A stretch of DNA of 30,791 nucleotides, taken from positions 1 through 30,791 of the IMG/VR virus record IMGVR_UViG_3300005782_000017, one strand, 5' to 3'. This stretch comes from a virus. The position numbers and the translations under genes are program-made. The notes under the pieces are model-generated. The model was not told the DNA's origin. It did no database searches and saw nothing but the letters and a program-made list of their open reading frames with translations. Shown here in pieces: positions 12,424 through 20,447 of the stretch (position 1 is the stretch's first letter; every line of letters starts with the position of its first letter).

Positions 12424-14538
12424 GTGGTAAAAAAAATAAAGAAAATAAAGAAAGTAAAAAAAGTTAAAAAGAAAAAGAGAGTTATTGTAAAGAAAAAGAA
12501 TTATTGGGGTGGTTCAAGAGAAGGCGGAACACAGCAATACATAACAGATGAGAAACAGTGTATGTGGAGAGACGAAGATGGAGAGAGATGTGGCAAATTT
12601 AGAGTAGAGCCTGATATTTACTGTGAACATCATGGTGGTGTTGTATACAAAGATACTCCATGGATTGATTTTAATTTGTTGAAATGGATAAAAGAAAATG
12701 AGTTTCAACAAGACGAAGAGGGTTACTCATTAGATGAATATCCACATATGATTCAAATCTATCAAGACAAACATCCCAATAAAAGAATAATGAAAGCAGC
12801 TCAAGTTGGCATTACACATTTTGGTGTAATATTTTCTCTTGCATTTCTTGAAACACATAATGGACGAAAAGTTATATATACACTTCCAACTCGCACTGAA
12901 GCTTCTCGTATATCTAAAGAAAGGGTAGATGCTTTATGTACGGAAAACAGCGATATATTTTATGGAGGAAATGGAGATTCAAGTAAAGAAAAAAGTAAGT
13001 ATGATTCAGTAATGGAAAAACAATTTGGTCGTTCTTTCTTATTTTTACAAGGAACTTGGTCCAGAAAACAAGCAATGTCTACTCCAGCAGATTTATTGAT
13101 TCACGATGAGTTAGATGAATGTAAAGGAGATGTTGTTACAATGTTTAGAAGTAGAATTGGAAATTCAGATTATAAATGGAAAGTTGTATTTTCTACACCA
13201 ACATATGCAGACAATCCTATTCATAAAGCATTTTTAGAGTCAGACCAACATCATTGGTGGTATAAATGTGAACATTGTGAACATGTGTTTATGTTATGTT
13301 GTTCTTTTCCTGAAGTAATTCAGTTAAATGAAGAAACAAACGAATATTACTTTGGGTGTGTAAAATGTAAAAAGGAAATTAAAAGAGATAAAGGATGGTG
13401 GAAAGCAGAAAATCCTAGTTCAAAGTATAGAGGTTATCATGTTACTAAGTTAATAGCTCCAAGAGTATCCGCAAATGATATAATGAATGCGAAAAATGAT
13501 TATAAATTTGAGAGAGACTTTTTTAACTTTGAATTGGGACAACCATATGCTGGTGAGGAGGATAGATTAGTAAGAGCAGATTTAGAAGGTTGCGAGGATG
13601 GAAGATATACTTTGATTTATAGCGGAGAGTTAAATACATGCATGGGAGTAGACCAAGGAGGAGAAGATTTATATGTTTTAATATTAAAGCCAATGCATAA
13701 TAAGTTACGATTAATTTATGTAGACCATATTATTGGTATGAATTGTTGGAGAGAGTTATATACATTAATGACACAATTTAAGGTAGTAAGATGTGTTGTT
13801 GATGCAATGCCTGATACTTTTAAAGCACGAGAATTTCAACAAGATTGGAAAACAAAAGTGTTTCTTTGTTATTATAATAAGAAACGTAAAGAAATGATAG
13901 ATTGGCAACCTAATAAGGGAATGGTGTTGGCAGATAGAAGTTTAACACTTGATTTAATGTGTCAAAATATAAAAGATGTGAAAAAGAGAAAATATATATT
14001 TCCTATTTCTGATAAGTTGGTTCCTGTTTATTTTCATATTCTTGCATTAATAAGACAAAAAATTGAAGGTGCTGATGGAGAATCTCATTATGAATATAAA
14101 AAAGTAAGAAATGACCACTTTGCACACGCTCTTAATTATGCAACGATTGCCTCAGAAAATCTTACTATGGATTCATTTAATATTTTTGTAACAAAAGAAA
14201 GAGAAGAAGACAAAACTAAAATAATTGGATTAGGTAAGCATTCAGATGAGATATTAAATCGTTTGGCTATATATATATTGACTGAAAAAATATCATTTGA
14301 GACTCTTATTAATTATCGTTGTAACAGAGTAAACGGGAAACTTGTAGAAAATATGACTAATTTAAATGATTTAGAGAGAAAGATAATGTTTAAATTAGAA
14401 ATGAAGTATACTGTGAAAGATATGATTGTTACTTTGAGTAACATTCAATTTTGCAGAGATAGAGTTAATATGTTAATTGAAAGGAGAATTGAAAAGCAAA
14501 TGAGTAGTTTATTAGGTAAAGAGGAAATAGTAACATAG
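12424..14538 (+). CDS. terL: Terminase large subunit, GpA-like, with basic N-terminal arm
   Basis: A 704-residue packaging motor that translocates DNA into proheads and cuts it. Residues 1-25 are a Lys-rich arm. C46, C56, C67 and H69/H70 form a likely extra zinc site. The ATPase has a Walker-A-like KAAQVGIT (124-131), Walker B LLIHDE (224-229) and coupling motif FSTP (256-259). A zinc ribbon (C281, C284, C312, C315) is typical of GpA-type terminases. The nuclease has GVDQGGED (408-415), VVDAMPD (458-464) and NDHFAHALNY (563-572). About 120 residues follow the nuclease. Start GTG 12424 follows AAGGGGTG. Confidence 0.9.
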   Translation: MVKKIKKIKKVKKVKKKKRVIVKKKNYWGGSREGGTQQYITDEKQCMWRDEDGERCGKFRVEPDIYCEHHGGVVYKDTPWIDFNLLKWIKENEFQQDEEGYSLDEYPHMIQIYQDKHPNKRIMKAAQVGITHFGVIFSLAFLETHNGRKVIYTLPTRTEASRISKERVDALCTENSDIFYGGNGDSSKEKSKYDSVMEKQFGRSFLFLQGTWSRKQAMSTPADLLIHDELDECKGDVVTMFRSRIGNSDYKWKVVFSTPTYADNPIHKAFLESDQHHWWYKCEHCEHVFMLCCSFPEVIQLNEETNEYYFGCVKCKKEIKRDKGWWKAENPSSKYRGYHVTKLIAPRVSANDIMNAKNDYKFERDFFNFELGQPYAGEEDRLVRADLEGCEDGRYTLIYSGELNTCMGVDQGGEDLYVLILKPMHNKLRLIYVDHIIGMNCWRELYTLMTQFKVVRCVVDAMPDTFKAREFQQDWKTKVFLCYYNKKRKEMIDWQPNKGMVLADRSLTLDLMCQNIKDVKKRKYIFPISDKLVPVYFHILALIRQKIEGADGESHYEYKKVRNDHFAHALNYATIASENLTMDSFNIFVTKEREEDKTKIIGLGKHSDEILNRLAIYILTEKISFETLINYRCNRVNGKLVENMTNLNDLERKIMFKLEMKYTVKDMIVTLSNIQFCRDRVNMLIERRIEKQMSSLLGKEEIVT

Positions 14539-14548
14539 GAGAGAAAAA

Positions 14549-16030
14549 ATGTCTGATAAAATGGCTGATAGCCAAACTGAACGGGACGAGGTTCAGTTAG
14601 TTAAGGAAGAAAAATTACCATCTACTATTAATATTGAAACGTATGTACCAGAAGCAGACAGAAAGGGATATCGTTTTCGTTCTACTGGTTTTACTACTGT
14701 ACATCAAGTTAAACGTTTGAAACAACTTCACTATGACATGTATAAAAAGCACCCGTGGCTTCGTGCTGCTGTTGAGAAGATTGCAAAGGTTGCAGTTACT
14801 GTTGGACACGATATAAAGTATGTAGGTAAAGGTGAAGTTGATGAAAATGCTAAAATGTTAATTGAGAATTTTTTTAAATCTCCTAATCAAACTGAGTCAT
14901 TTGCAGACATTATGTGGGTAACTGTTATTCAATTAAAATTAAATGCAGAATGTTTTTGGGAAGTAGTTAAAGCTTCAGCAGGTTATCCTAAAGACTTTTA
15001 CACATTAAATGGGGATATTTCCCCTAATGTTGATTTACACGGATATCCAATTAAAGGTAAACCTGCTTATGTTCAAAAAGTTATGTCAGAAGAGGCTAAT
15101 TTTGATTATGATGAAGTAATATGGATAAAGTTTTCAGACCCATTTGGAAAATTGCGTCCTACATCTCAATTTGAATCACTTGAACAATCGACATTACTTG
15201 ACATATATGCAATGAAACTAAATAAGTCAATATTTACTAGAGGAGTTAAAAAGGGAAAAGCATTTATTTTTCCTGGACAATTAGGTGAAGAACAAATAAA
15301 AAGGAATAGAGCGCAAATATCAATGTTACATGAAGGAATTGAAGGTGCGTATAGTGCTTTTATTGCTTTGGAAGGGGAGTGTGAAATTAAAGATTTAAAA
15401 TTGGAAGAAACGAAAATGGAAGGAAAGGATTTAAGAGAATATGTAAGAGACGAGATGCTTGGAGTTATTGGAACTCCTATATCTAAATTAGGTATTTCTC
15501 AAACGCAAGTAAAAGAGTCTCAATATATAAATAAAACCTTTTTTCAAGAAGAAATAAAACCTATTCTTGATTTGATTCAAAATAAAATTAATAGTTATTT
15601 GGATTTACTTGGTATTTACGATTATCGTTTTATATTTAAGAAGACTTCAATGAGTGACCAAAAAGATGTTGCGCGTTTGGTAGATGTTTTATCTAAGCAT
15701 GGAGCAGTTAGTTTGAATGAAATAAGGGAAATGGTTGGTTTATCTCCAAAACATAATACAACATTTAATAAACCTTTTATTATGTTTAAGGACGGAACAT
15801 TTATATTTTGTGAGGAGATGTATGATAATAGAAAGAAAATTATTGAAGAAAGACAAAAGAAAAAGAAAGAACAGCCAACGTTTAGTTTTGATATTGGACC
15901 AAGGAGGATTACAAGGAAAGGAACAGAATTTCCGTCTCTTGTGGATGATATTAATTGGGAAGAGGAAGATACAAAAGACGAAATAGTTATAAGTGAAAAG
16001 GAAGGGGAAGATGTTCACCCTTTTCCTTAA
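14549..16030 (+). CDS. Portal protein
   Basis: A 493-residue protein that forms the dodecameric ring at the capsid vertex through which DNA passes. The N-terminal region with YDMYKKHPWLRAAVEKIAK, the IKFSDPFGKLRPTSQFESLE segment and the later region with YVRDEMLGVIGTPISKLG match HK97-type portals in order and length. It starts 10 bases after the terminase stop behind AGGAGAG. Its last codons contain a predicted -1 frameshift site (16018-16024), so part of the product may extend into the MuF-like frame and reach about 801 residues. Confidence 0.88.
   Translation: MSDKMADSQTERDEVQLVKEEKLPSTINIETYVPEADRKGYRFRSTGFTTVHQVKRLKQLHYDMYKKHPWLRAAVEKIAKVAVTVGHDIKYVGKGEVDENAKMLIENFFKSPNQTESFADIMWVTVIQLKLNAECFWEVVKASAGYPKDFYTLNGDISPNVDLHGYPIKGKPAYVQKVMSEEANFDYDEVIWIKFSDPFGKLRPTSQFESLEQSTLLDIYAMKLNKSIFTRGVKKGKAFIFPGQLGEEQIKRNRAQISMLHEGIEGAYSAFIALEGECEIKDLKLEETKMEGKDLREYVRDEMLGVIGTPISKLGISQTQVKESQYINKTFFQEEIKPILDLIQNKINSYLDLLGIYDYRFIFKKTSMSDQKDVARLVDVLSKHGAVSLNEIREMVGLSPKHNTTFNKPFIMFKDGTFIFCEEMYDNRKKIIEERQKKKKEQPTFSFDIGPRRITRKGTEFPSLVDDINWEEEDTKDEIVISEKEGEDVHPFP
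16002..16024 (+). promoter_or_regulatory. Predicted -1 ribosomal frameshift site, portal to MuF-like
   Basis: In the portal frame the codons CAC CCT TTT contain the slippery heptamer C CCT TTT (16018-16024), two codons before the TAA at 16028. AAGGGG (16002-16007), a Shine-Dalgarno-like stimulator, ends 10 bases ahead, the spacing known from dnaX. The -1 frame is open from 15997 to the MuF stop at 16953 and has no ATG, GTG or TTG before 16255. I see no strong downstream hairpin. Confidence 0.65.
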
Positions 16031-16953
16031 TCGGAACAATATTAGGTTATTTTAAAATTGCACCAGAGAATATTGCAAACTTTCTTACTGAGTATTATCA
16101 TATTTTATTTTCAAATAAAACAGTTCAGACTGATACTGCATTTAAGTTTATAAGGTCAAAAAAATTAGAAGATATAGTTGAAAAAGCAACACGAAATTTA
16201 GAGAAGGATTACGATAGAATAAAAAACAAAACAATTAAAGTTTTTAATAAGGCTGTGAAAGAAAGAAAGTTAGCTAAAGGCGATGATGAAGCAACAATTG
16301 TTATTGAAAGTTCTATAACAGGAAAAGAATTAAATGTTTCTCTTATTCAAGGAAATAAAGAATCGTATCTTTTTGGTTATAAAGAAATAGCAAAAGCACT
16401 TGGATACAAAGATGGTGATAGAGGTAAAGTAGGGATATTTAAATTTAATTATTTATCTCCAGAAACATTTGAAGCAACAAAGAGCGCTGCTTCAAGACTG
16501 TCTAATAAAACTATAAGGGATATGATGAATGGAGTATCTCCAAAATTTGCAAAAAGAAATGTTAAAAATATAATTCGTACAGGTATTAAAGAAGGGAAAC
16601 CAGCAACAGATATTGCAGCAGAATTATCTAAATTTTTTGATGATACTAAGTTTTGGAAAGTAGCAGAAATTGTAAGAACGGAGATACCAAAAGCTTATAA
16701 TATAGGAAGGATAAATGCAGCAAGAACTGATGGGATAAAAAAAGCAAAGATTGAACTTGGCGCTAAACCTTGTCAATGGTGTGTTGATAATTCTCCAGAT
16801 GTACGAACGTTAAGACAAGCAGAAGAGTATATGAACGCTCACCATGTTAACAACAATTGTACGGTGATACCGTTAATTGATTTTAGCTATTATGGCATTA
16901 AACCTCCACCTGGTTATTTACCAAGTGAGAAGGAAGGACCATTGCTAACATGA
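16024..16953 (+). CDS. MuF-like minor head protein, probably made by -1 frameshift from the portal
   Basis: This frame encodes 309 residues after the shift. The first usable start otherwise is GTG 16255, which would drop about 77 residues of plainly coding sequence (for example APENIANFLTEYYHILF) and has no good ribosome binding site. The C-terminal half has the phage Mu gpF pattern: IVRTEIPKAYNIGRINAA, then CQWC and a His/Cys pair (HHVNNNC). MuF-like proteins are minor head proteins near the portal, and some are ejected. Separate or fused to portal in known phages; here fusion by recoding is inferred. Confidence 0.75.
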   Translation, partial: SLIGTILGYFKIAPENIANFLTEYYHILFSNKTVQTDTAFKFIRSKKLEDIVEKATRNLEKDYDRIKNKTIKVFNKAVKERKLAKGDDEATIVIESSITGKELNVSLIQGNKESYLFGYKEIAKALGYKDGDRGKVGIFKFNYLSPETFEATKSAASRLSNKTIRDMMNGVSPKFAKRNVKNIIRTGIKEGKPATDIAAELSKFFDDTKFWKVAEIVRTEIPKAYNIGRINAARTDGIKKAKIELGAKPCQWCVDNSPDVRTLRQAEEYMNAHHVNNNCTVIPLIDFSYYGIKPPPGYLPSEKEGPLLT

Positions 16954-17591
16954 AAAGGGGAATGACAACAAATAGATTTATAAATCAAATTAAAGCTGAT
17001 GGATTAGGTTTTAAAGTTTGTATTAAGTGTAAAGTTAAAAAATTAGTAAGTGAATTTTGGTTGTATGGTGGAGATAGATTGGGGAGAAGAGCAAAGTGTA
17101 AAAATTGTATGAAAAAGGATAGTGAAGGGTGGCTTAAAAAAGATGGTAATAAAGAAAAGCGTAAGGAGATAGCAAAAAAGTATCGTGATAGAAATCCGAA
17201 AAAAATTTATAAGAGAATTAGAAAGTGTATAATGAAGAATAGAGACCATTATAGAGCATATGGTAAAAAGTACGATGAAAAGAGAGTAAAAGAAGTACCA
17301 GATAAACTTAAAGAATGGAATACAAAAGCTACTGAAAAATATGCAAAGGAAAATTTAGAAAAAAGGATTGTTTACGGTATTGTACAAGAAGCTTTAAGAA
17401 GCGGAGAGTTAATTCGTCCTAATAGATGTTCAAGATGTAATAAGAAGTGTAAACCACAAGGACATCACGAAGATTATTCAAAACCACTTGAAGTAGAATG
17501 GTTATGTGATTTGTGTCATAAGGATATTCATTATGAAAAAAGGCGTTTGGTAGAAAGAGAATTGAGAAAGTCCATAAAGAAATATGGATAG
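16950..17591 (+). CDS. HNH-type endonuclease-like protein with two zinc sites
   Basis: A 213-residue, very basic protein. CIKCKVKK with a later CKNC (about 24-51) forms an N-terminal zinc knuckle. The middle is a Lys/Arg-rich helix. The C-terminal CSRCNKKCKPQGHHEDYSKP then WLCDLCHKDIH (about 160-195) is a familiar phage HNH-like module with paired cysteines and His residues. It begins by ATGA overlap with the MuF gene and sits among head genes, typical of a homing endonuclease insertion. DNA cleavage is expected from the family, not shown. Confidence 0.7.
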   Translation: MKRGMTTNRFINQIKADGLGFKVCIKCKVKKLVSEFWLYGGDRLGRRAKCKNCMKKDSEGWLKKDGNKEKRKEIAKKYRDRNPKKIYKRIRKCIMKNRDHYRAYGKKYDEKRVKEVPDKLKEWNTKATEKYAKENLEKRIVYGIVQEALRSGELIRPNRCSRCNKKCKPQGHHEDYSKPLEVEWLCDLCHKDIHYEKRRLVERELRKSIKKYG

Positions 17592-17605
17592 GAAGGAGAT
17601 TTAAG

Positions 17606-18523
17606 TTGCCGTTTCCTACTCAACATTCCGCTCGTATTAGAACTCCAGGTCAGTTTAAGAGAATTAGACAAGAAAAGAAAGGGCAGAATAAATTTGGTTC
17701 AGGAATTAAGATAGTGTGGGGAGTTAAAGATGTTGATGGAAAAGAAAAAGCAATAATTCAATCAATTAGATTTGACAAAAGTAAATTTACTGCTGGAAAA
17801 GCAAGAGCATGGTTAAAAAGTCATGGATATAAGCCAATTAAATTTGAACCTGCATTAAGTCAAGAATTGTTTGAAGAATTACTTTTGGAATTAAGCAAAA
17901 GGGACAAGTATTCAATATGGAGCCAAGTAAGAAGAATAGAAGAAATAGATGATTTAAGAGTTGAGTATATGTGGTATGAGATTTCCAATTTATATGAAAG
18001 AATTGCAGATGGTAGAGAAACAGAATATAGTGAGAAAGAAGTATTACTTATGGCAGAAATAGTTGTTAAAGAAGTTCTTGCAAGAAATAAGATTACTTTT
18101 GAGTTTGGTCAACAGGATAATGAAGGTTCACAAGAATTATATTTGGAAGTGTTAGGTATAATTGTGGATAAGAAGATAAAGTTAGAAAATCCACATGGGG
18201 ATTTAGTATTACAAAGGAAGGAGAAGGCAGTATTACTTGGTGAAAATATAGAGCTACCAGATATTTACTTAATGACTCAAAATGGAACTGCGTTGGGATA
18301 TGTAAGGTTTGGTCCACTTCCAAATGAGGAAAACGACCCATCTAAAGGTGCTAAGTTTGGAACTTATAGATACAGAGTTGATACTAAAATGTTTAAGGAA
18401 ACTCAAGAATTACATCATGTATCCGATGAAGAAAAAGAAGCAAGATGGCCAAATCGAGGTTTTCTTTTCTTGTATCCAATTCGCGAATTTAATTCACTTA
18501 AAAAATCAGTTAAATTAAAGTAA
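17606..18523 (+). CDS. Conserved head-region protein with HSAR-PGQF N-terminus
   Basis: A 305-residue protein started at TTG 17606, with AAGGAGA 6 bases ahead. Residues 1-85 begin PTQHSARIRTPGQFKR and end WLKSHGYKPIKFEPA, a module I recall from the head regions of many phages. After a helical acidic middle (about 85-155), residues 165-305 form a second, beta-rich domain ending TQELHHVSDEEKEARWPNRG and FLFLYPIREF. It lies between MuF and protease genes. Role uncertain, perhaps a capsid assembly or internal protein. Confidence 0.6.
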   Translation: MPFPTQHSARIRTPGQFKRIRQEKKGQNKFGSGIKIVWGVKDVDGKEKAIIQSIRFDKSKFTAGKARAWLKSHGYKPIKFEPALSQELFEELLLELSKRDKYSIWSQVRRIEEIDDLRVEYMWYEISNLYERIADGRETEYSEKEVLLMAEIVVKEVLARNKITFEFGQQDNEGSQELYLEVLGIIVDKKIKLENPHGDLVLQRKEKAVLLGENIELPDIYLMTQNGTALGYVRFGPLPNEENDPSKGAKFGTYRYRVDTKMFKETQELHHVSDEEKEARWPNRGFLFLYPIREFNSLKKSVKLK

Positions 18524-18763
18524 ATAAAAAATTGTTTTTACATGATAAAATAAAAAAATTTTGAATGTATGAAATAAAAGGTTGTGAGACTTATTTTACA
18601 TAACACCTTTTCTAAAGAAAGTTAATAGTGTGTAATGTACATATGATTAATGCTTAGAAATTTATGCATGTACTGAATGAAAGATTGAAGTATTTGTCAA
18701 ATTATTCAGTTGACTTCATCTAAATTTTCTGATAATATAATATAAGAATGGAGGTAAACTAAA
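18524..18763 (+). other. Intergenic regulatory region within the head operon
   Basis: This 240-base gap holds a hairpin with arms AAAAGGT (18576-18582) and ACCTTTT (18605-18611), a weak terminator candidate. A second inverted repeat, ACTGAAT (18672-18678) and ATTCAGT (18704-18710), ends at the -35 box listed next, where a regulator could bind. GTACAT and ATGTAC also flank the stretch around 18640-18675. Confidence 0.5.
18710..18738 (+). promoter_or_regulatory. Sigma70-type promoter upstream of the protease/capsid genes
   Basis: TTGACT (18710-18715) and TAATAT (18733-18738) are 17 bases apart, 5 of 6 and 4 of 6 matches to consensus. An alternative -10, TATAAT-like at 18736-18741, gives a 20-base spacer. 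The -35 box touches one arm of an inverted repeat. Confidence 0.6.
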
Positions 18764-18964
18764 ATGGTATTTGATTTAGATGGTAATGATGTTGTTATTA
18801 ATGTTAGACAAAAAGGAGAGGAGAAATTTAAGCAAATTATTGTTTCTGATTTGATGGTTGATGAAAAGTTTGATTGTATTGTTATTAAGTTAAAGACACG
18901 TTCAGGTGAGATTAAAAAATATTTGTTAAGAAAGACTAAAAGGGACAAGTTGGTACTTACTTAG
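18764..18964 (+). CDS. Small beta-rich protein at the head of a sub-operon
   Basis: A 66-residue protein with ATG behind GGAGG. Alternating segments DVVINVRQKG, QIIVSDLMV, CIVIKLKTRSG and YLLRKTK suggest a small beta-barrel. It is the first gene after the promoter at 18710 and is followed by a G+C-richer leader before the protease. A translational or assembly regulator is conceivable, but no family is recognised. Confidence 0.5.
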   Translation: MVFDLDGNDVVINVRQKGEEKFKQIIVSDLMVDEKFDCIVIKLKTRSGEIKKYLLRKTKRDKLVLT

Positions 18965-19032
18965 GCACCCGGTAGCAAGACACCCCTTGTAGTGACAGGT
19001 GACCTGATTATATTTTCAAAAGGAGGTTGCCT
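18965..19032 (+). promoter_or_regulatory. G+C-richer structured leader before the protease gene
   Basis: This short stretch stands out from the A+T-rich surroundings. CACC plus TGT (18982 onward) can pair with ACA plus GGTG, and CAGGT/ACCTG flank one base just after. AAAGGAGG (19019-19026) lies directly ahead of TTG 19027 and 6 bases ahead of GTG 19033. It may fold to modulate initiation of the protease. Confidence 0.4.
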
Positions 19033-20385
19033 GTGGCTGTTAAAGTCAAACCCTTTTTTATCGTAAGAGACAAATTGGTTCTTAAAGTGGGTATTCATAA
19101 TGGAGTGGAGTATTCCGAAGAAGAAGTTAAAAAGTTATACGATTATTATAAGGTAGTTGAAGCAAAAAAATATAAGGAACGTTCTATTGATGAGATTCAT
19201 GCCTTTGACGTTCACAGGGGAGGTTCAGAGGACCACCAGGATTCATCTGGTACATGGATTGGAGATGCCGAAGGGATTTATTGGGATGATTCTGCTAATG
19301 GATTTGGGTTTCATAAAATTAATATAATTGAAGAGGATTTTGCTAATAAAATTAAGTATCAGAAACAAAGAGGTAAAGCTTCATTTGGCATATCTCCAAG
19401 GTTAAACGTTCTTCGTGTTGGAACACATGCGACGGATATAATCCCGAAAAATATTTCTGTTGTTCTTACACCTGCGGGTGGAGAGGAATTGTTGTTGAGT
19501 GAGGGTGATGAACAAGAATCTGGTGGGGAATTAGAGGATAAGGATATTCATTCGCATTATGTACAGCCAGTTACAGAAAAGGACTTACAAGCAATTAGGT
19601 CGCAAAGTAAAGAAGGAGACGACGAAATGAGTAAAGAAGAATTGGAAGGATTGCAAGCTCGCATTGCACAGCTTGAAAAAGAAAAAGAAGAAGAAGCTGC
19701 AAAAAGACGAGAAGCAGAACTAAAAGCAAAGGAAGAAGAATTTAAGAAGAAGGAAAAGGAATTTGAAAAAAGACTTGCTAAGTTGGAAGAAGGAATAAAG
19801 AAAGATAATAGCAAAGACAATAAAAAGGGTGATGAGGATTTGAAGAAAGATGATAAGAAGAAAGAAGATGATAAAAAATTAGAAGATGAAAAGAAAAAAA
19901 AAGAAGGAAGTGATAAGTATTTTGGTCCAAGTATTAAGTCTGATATTGCTCTTAAAGATTTTAAGGTTAAACCAGATTTGAGTAGACTTGATGCAAAATC
20001 AATCAATCGTGTTACTGATGATGTTCTTGCTGCTGTTAAACCTCTTAGCAACGAAAAAGGTTTTTCTCTTGAAGAAGCACAGAAAAGTATTGAAGAAATT
20101 TTTGTTATTTTAAGCTCAATTCCAGTGGATAAGAAGGAAGAAGAAGAATTAACAAAAAGAGTTGAAGAGGCATTGTCAAAGTCCATTACAAAGTTTAATC
20201 CATCTAAATCCGAAGAGACTAAGCAAACTACTCGCAAGGGACTTATTGTTGATGGTTCAACAGTGGTGAGGGAAGATAAAGCCCTTTCCAAGCAGCCAGA
20301 TGACAAGCAAAAATTGGCAACCAAAGACGATATTCTCGGAAGTATTAGAGGTAGTTTGATGGGTGCACTCGGGTTGAAGGATTAA
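19033..20385 (+). CDS. Prohead protease with C-terminal scaffold
   Basis: A 450-residue protein started at GTG 19033, 6 bases after AAAGGAGG; TTG 19027 is too close. Residues about 45-150 look like a prohead serine protease: HAFDVHRGGSEDHQDSSGTW, YWDDSANGFGFHKINI and KASFGISPRL, with His and Ser candidates for catalysis. Residues about 190-300 are a long Lys/Glu/Asp coiled coil, and the end (LATKDDILGSIRGSLMGAL) fits a scaffold C-terminus that contacts capsid protein. The protease would mature the prohead and destroy the scaffold. It lies just upstream of the major capsid gene, as usual. Confidence 0.75.
   Translation: MAVKVKPFFIVRDKLVLKVGIHNGVEYSEEEVKKLYDYYKVVEAKKYKERSIDEIHAFDVHRGGSEDHQDSSGTWIGDAEGIYWDDSANGFGFHKINIIEEDFANKIKYQKQRGKASFGISPRLNVLRVGTHATDIIPKNISVVLTPAGGEELLLSEGDEQESGGELEDKDIHSHYVQPVTEKDLQAIRSQSKEGDDEMSKEELEGLQARIAQLEKEKEEEAAKRREAELKAKEEEFKKKEKEFEKRLAKLEEGIKKDNSKDNKKGDEDLKKDDKKKEDDKKLEDEKKKKEGSDKYFGPSIKSDIALKDFKVKPDLSRLDAKSINRVTDDVLAAVKPLSNEKGFSLEEAQKSIEEIFVILSSIPVDKKEEEELTKRVEEALSKSITKFNPSKSEETKQTTRKGLIVDGSTVVREDKALSKQPDDKQKLATKDDILGSIRGSLMGALGLKD
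19627..20385 (+). CDS. Nested scaffold protein from an internal start
   Basis: Inside the protease/scaffold gene, AAGGAG (19613-19618) stands 8 bases ahead of an in-frame ATG (19627). The 252-residue product starts MSKEELEGLQARIAQLEKEK, exactly where the coiled coil begins and the protease ends. This is the layout of lambda C/Nu3, where free scaffold is made in excess from an internal start. Direct evidence is the site alone; use in vivo is inferred. Confidence 0.6.
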   Translation: MSKEELEGLQARIAQLEKEKEEEAAKRREAELKAKEEEFKKKEKEFEKRLAKLEEGIKKDNSKDNKKGDEDLKKDDKKKEDDKKLEDEKKKKEGSDKYFGPSIKSDIALKDFKVKPDLSRLDAKSINRVTDDVLAAVKPLSNEKGFSLEEAQKSIEEIFVILSSIPVDKKEEEELTKRVEEALSKSITKFNPSKSEETKQTTRKGLIVDGSTVVREDKALSKQPDDKQKLATKDDILGSIRGSLMGALGLKD

Positions 20386-20447
20386 CTAATTAAACAAGTA
20401 AAGTTACAAATGCAGTAATAGAGAAAATAAAAAGGAGGAAAGTAAAA

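Noticed and set aside
16255-16257. GTG as the true start of the MuF-like gene
   Set aside because: It has no ribosome binding site, and the coding pattern clearly continues upstream to the portal stop. Frameshifting explains the layout better.
16950-17591. Insertion sequence transposase
   Set aside because: The Cys/His module is HNH-like, and there are no terminal inverted repeats or target duplications.
19557-20324. 255-residue minus-strand frame rich in Ser, Phe and Leu
   Set aside because: It is the reverse of the Lys/Glu coiled coil of the scaffold; it has no ribosome binding site and its composition is explained by the opposite strand.
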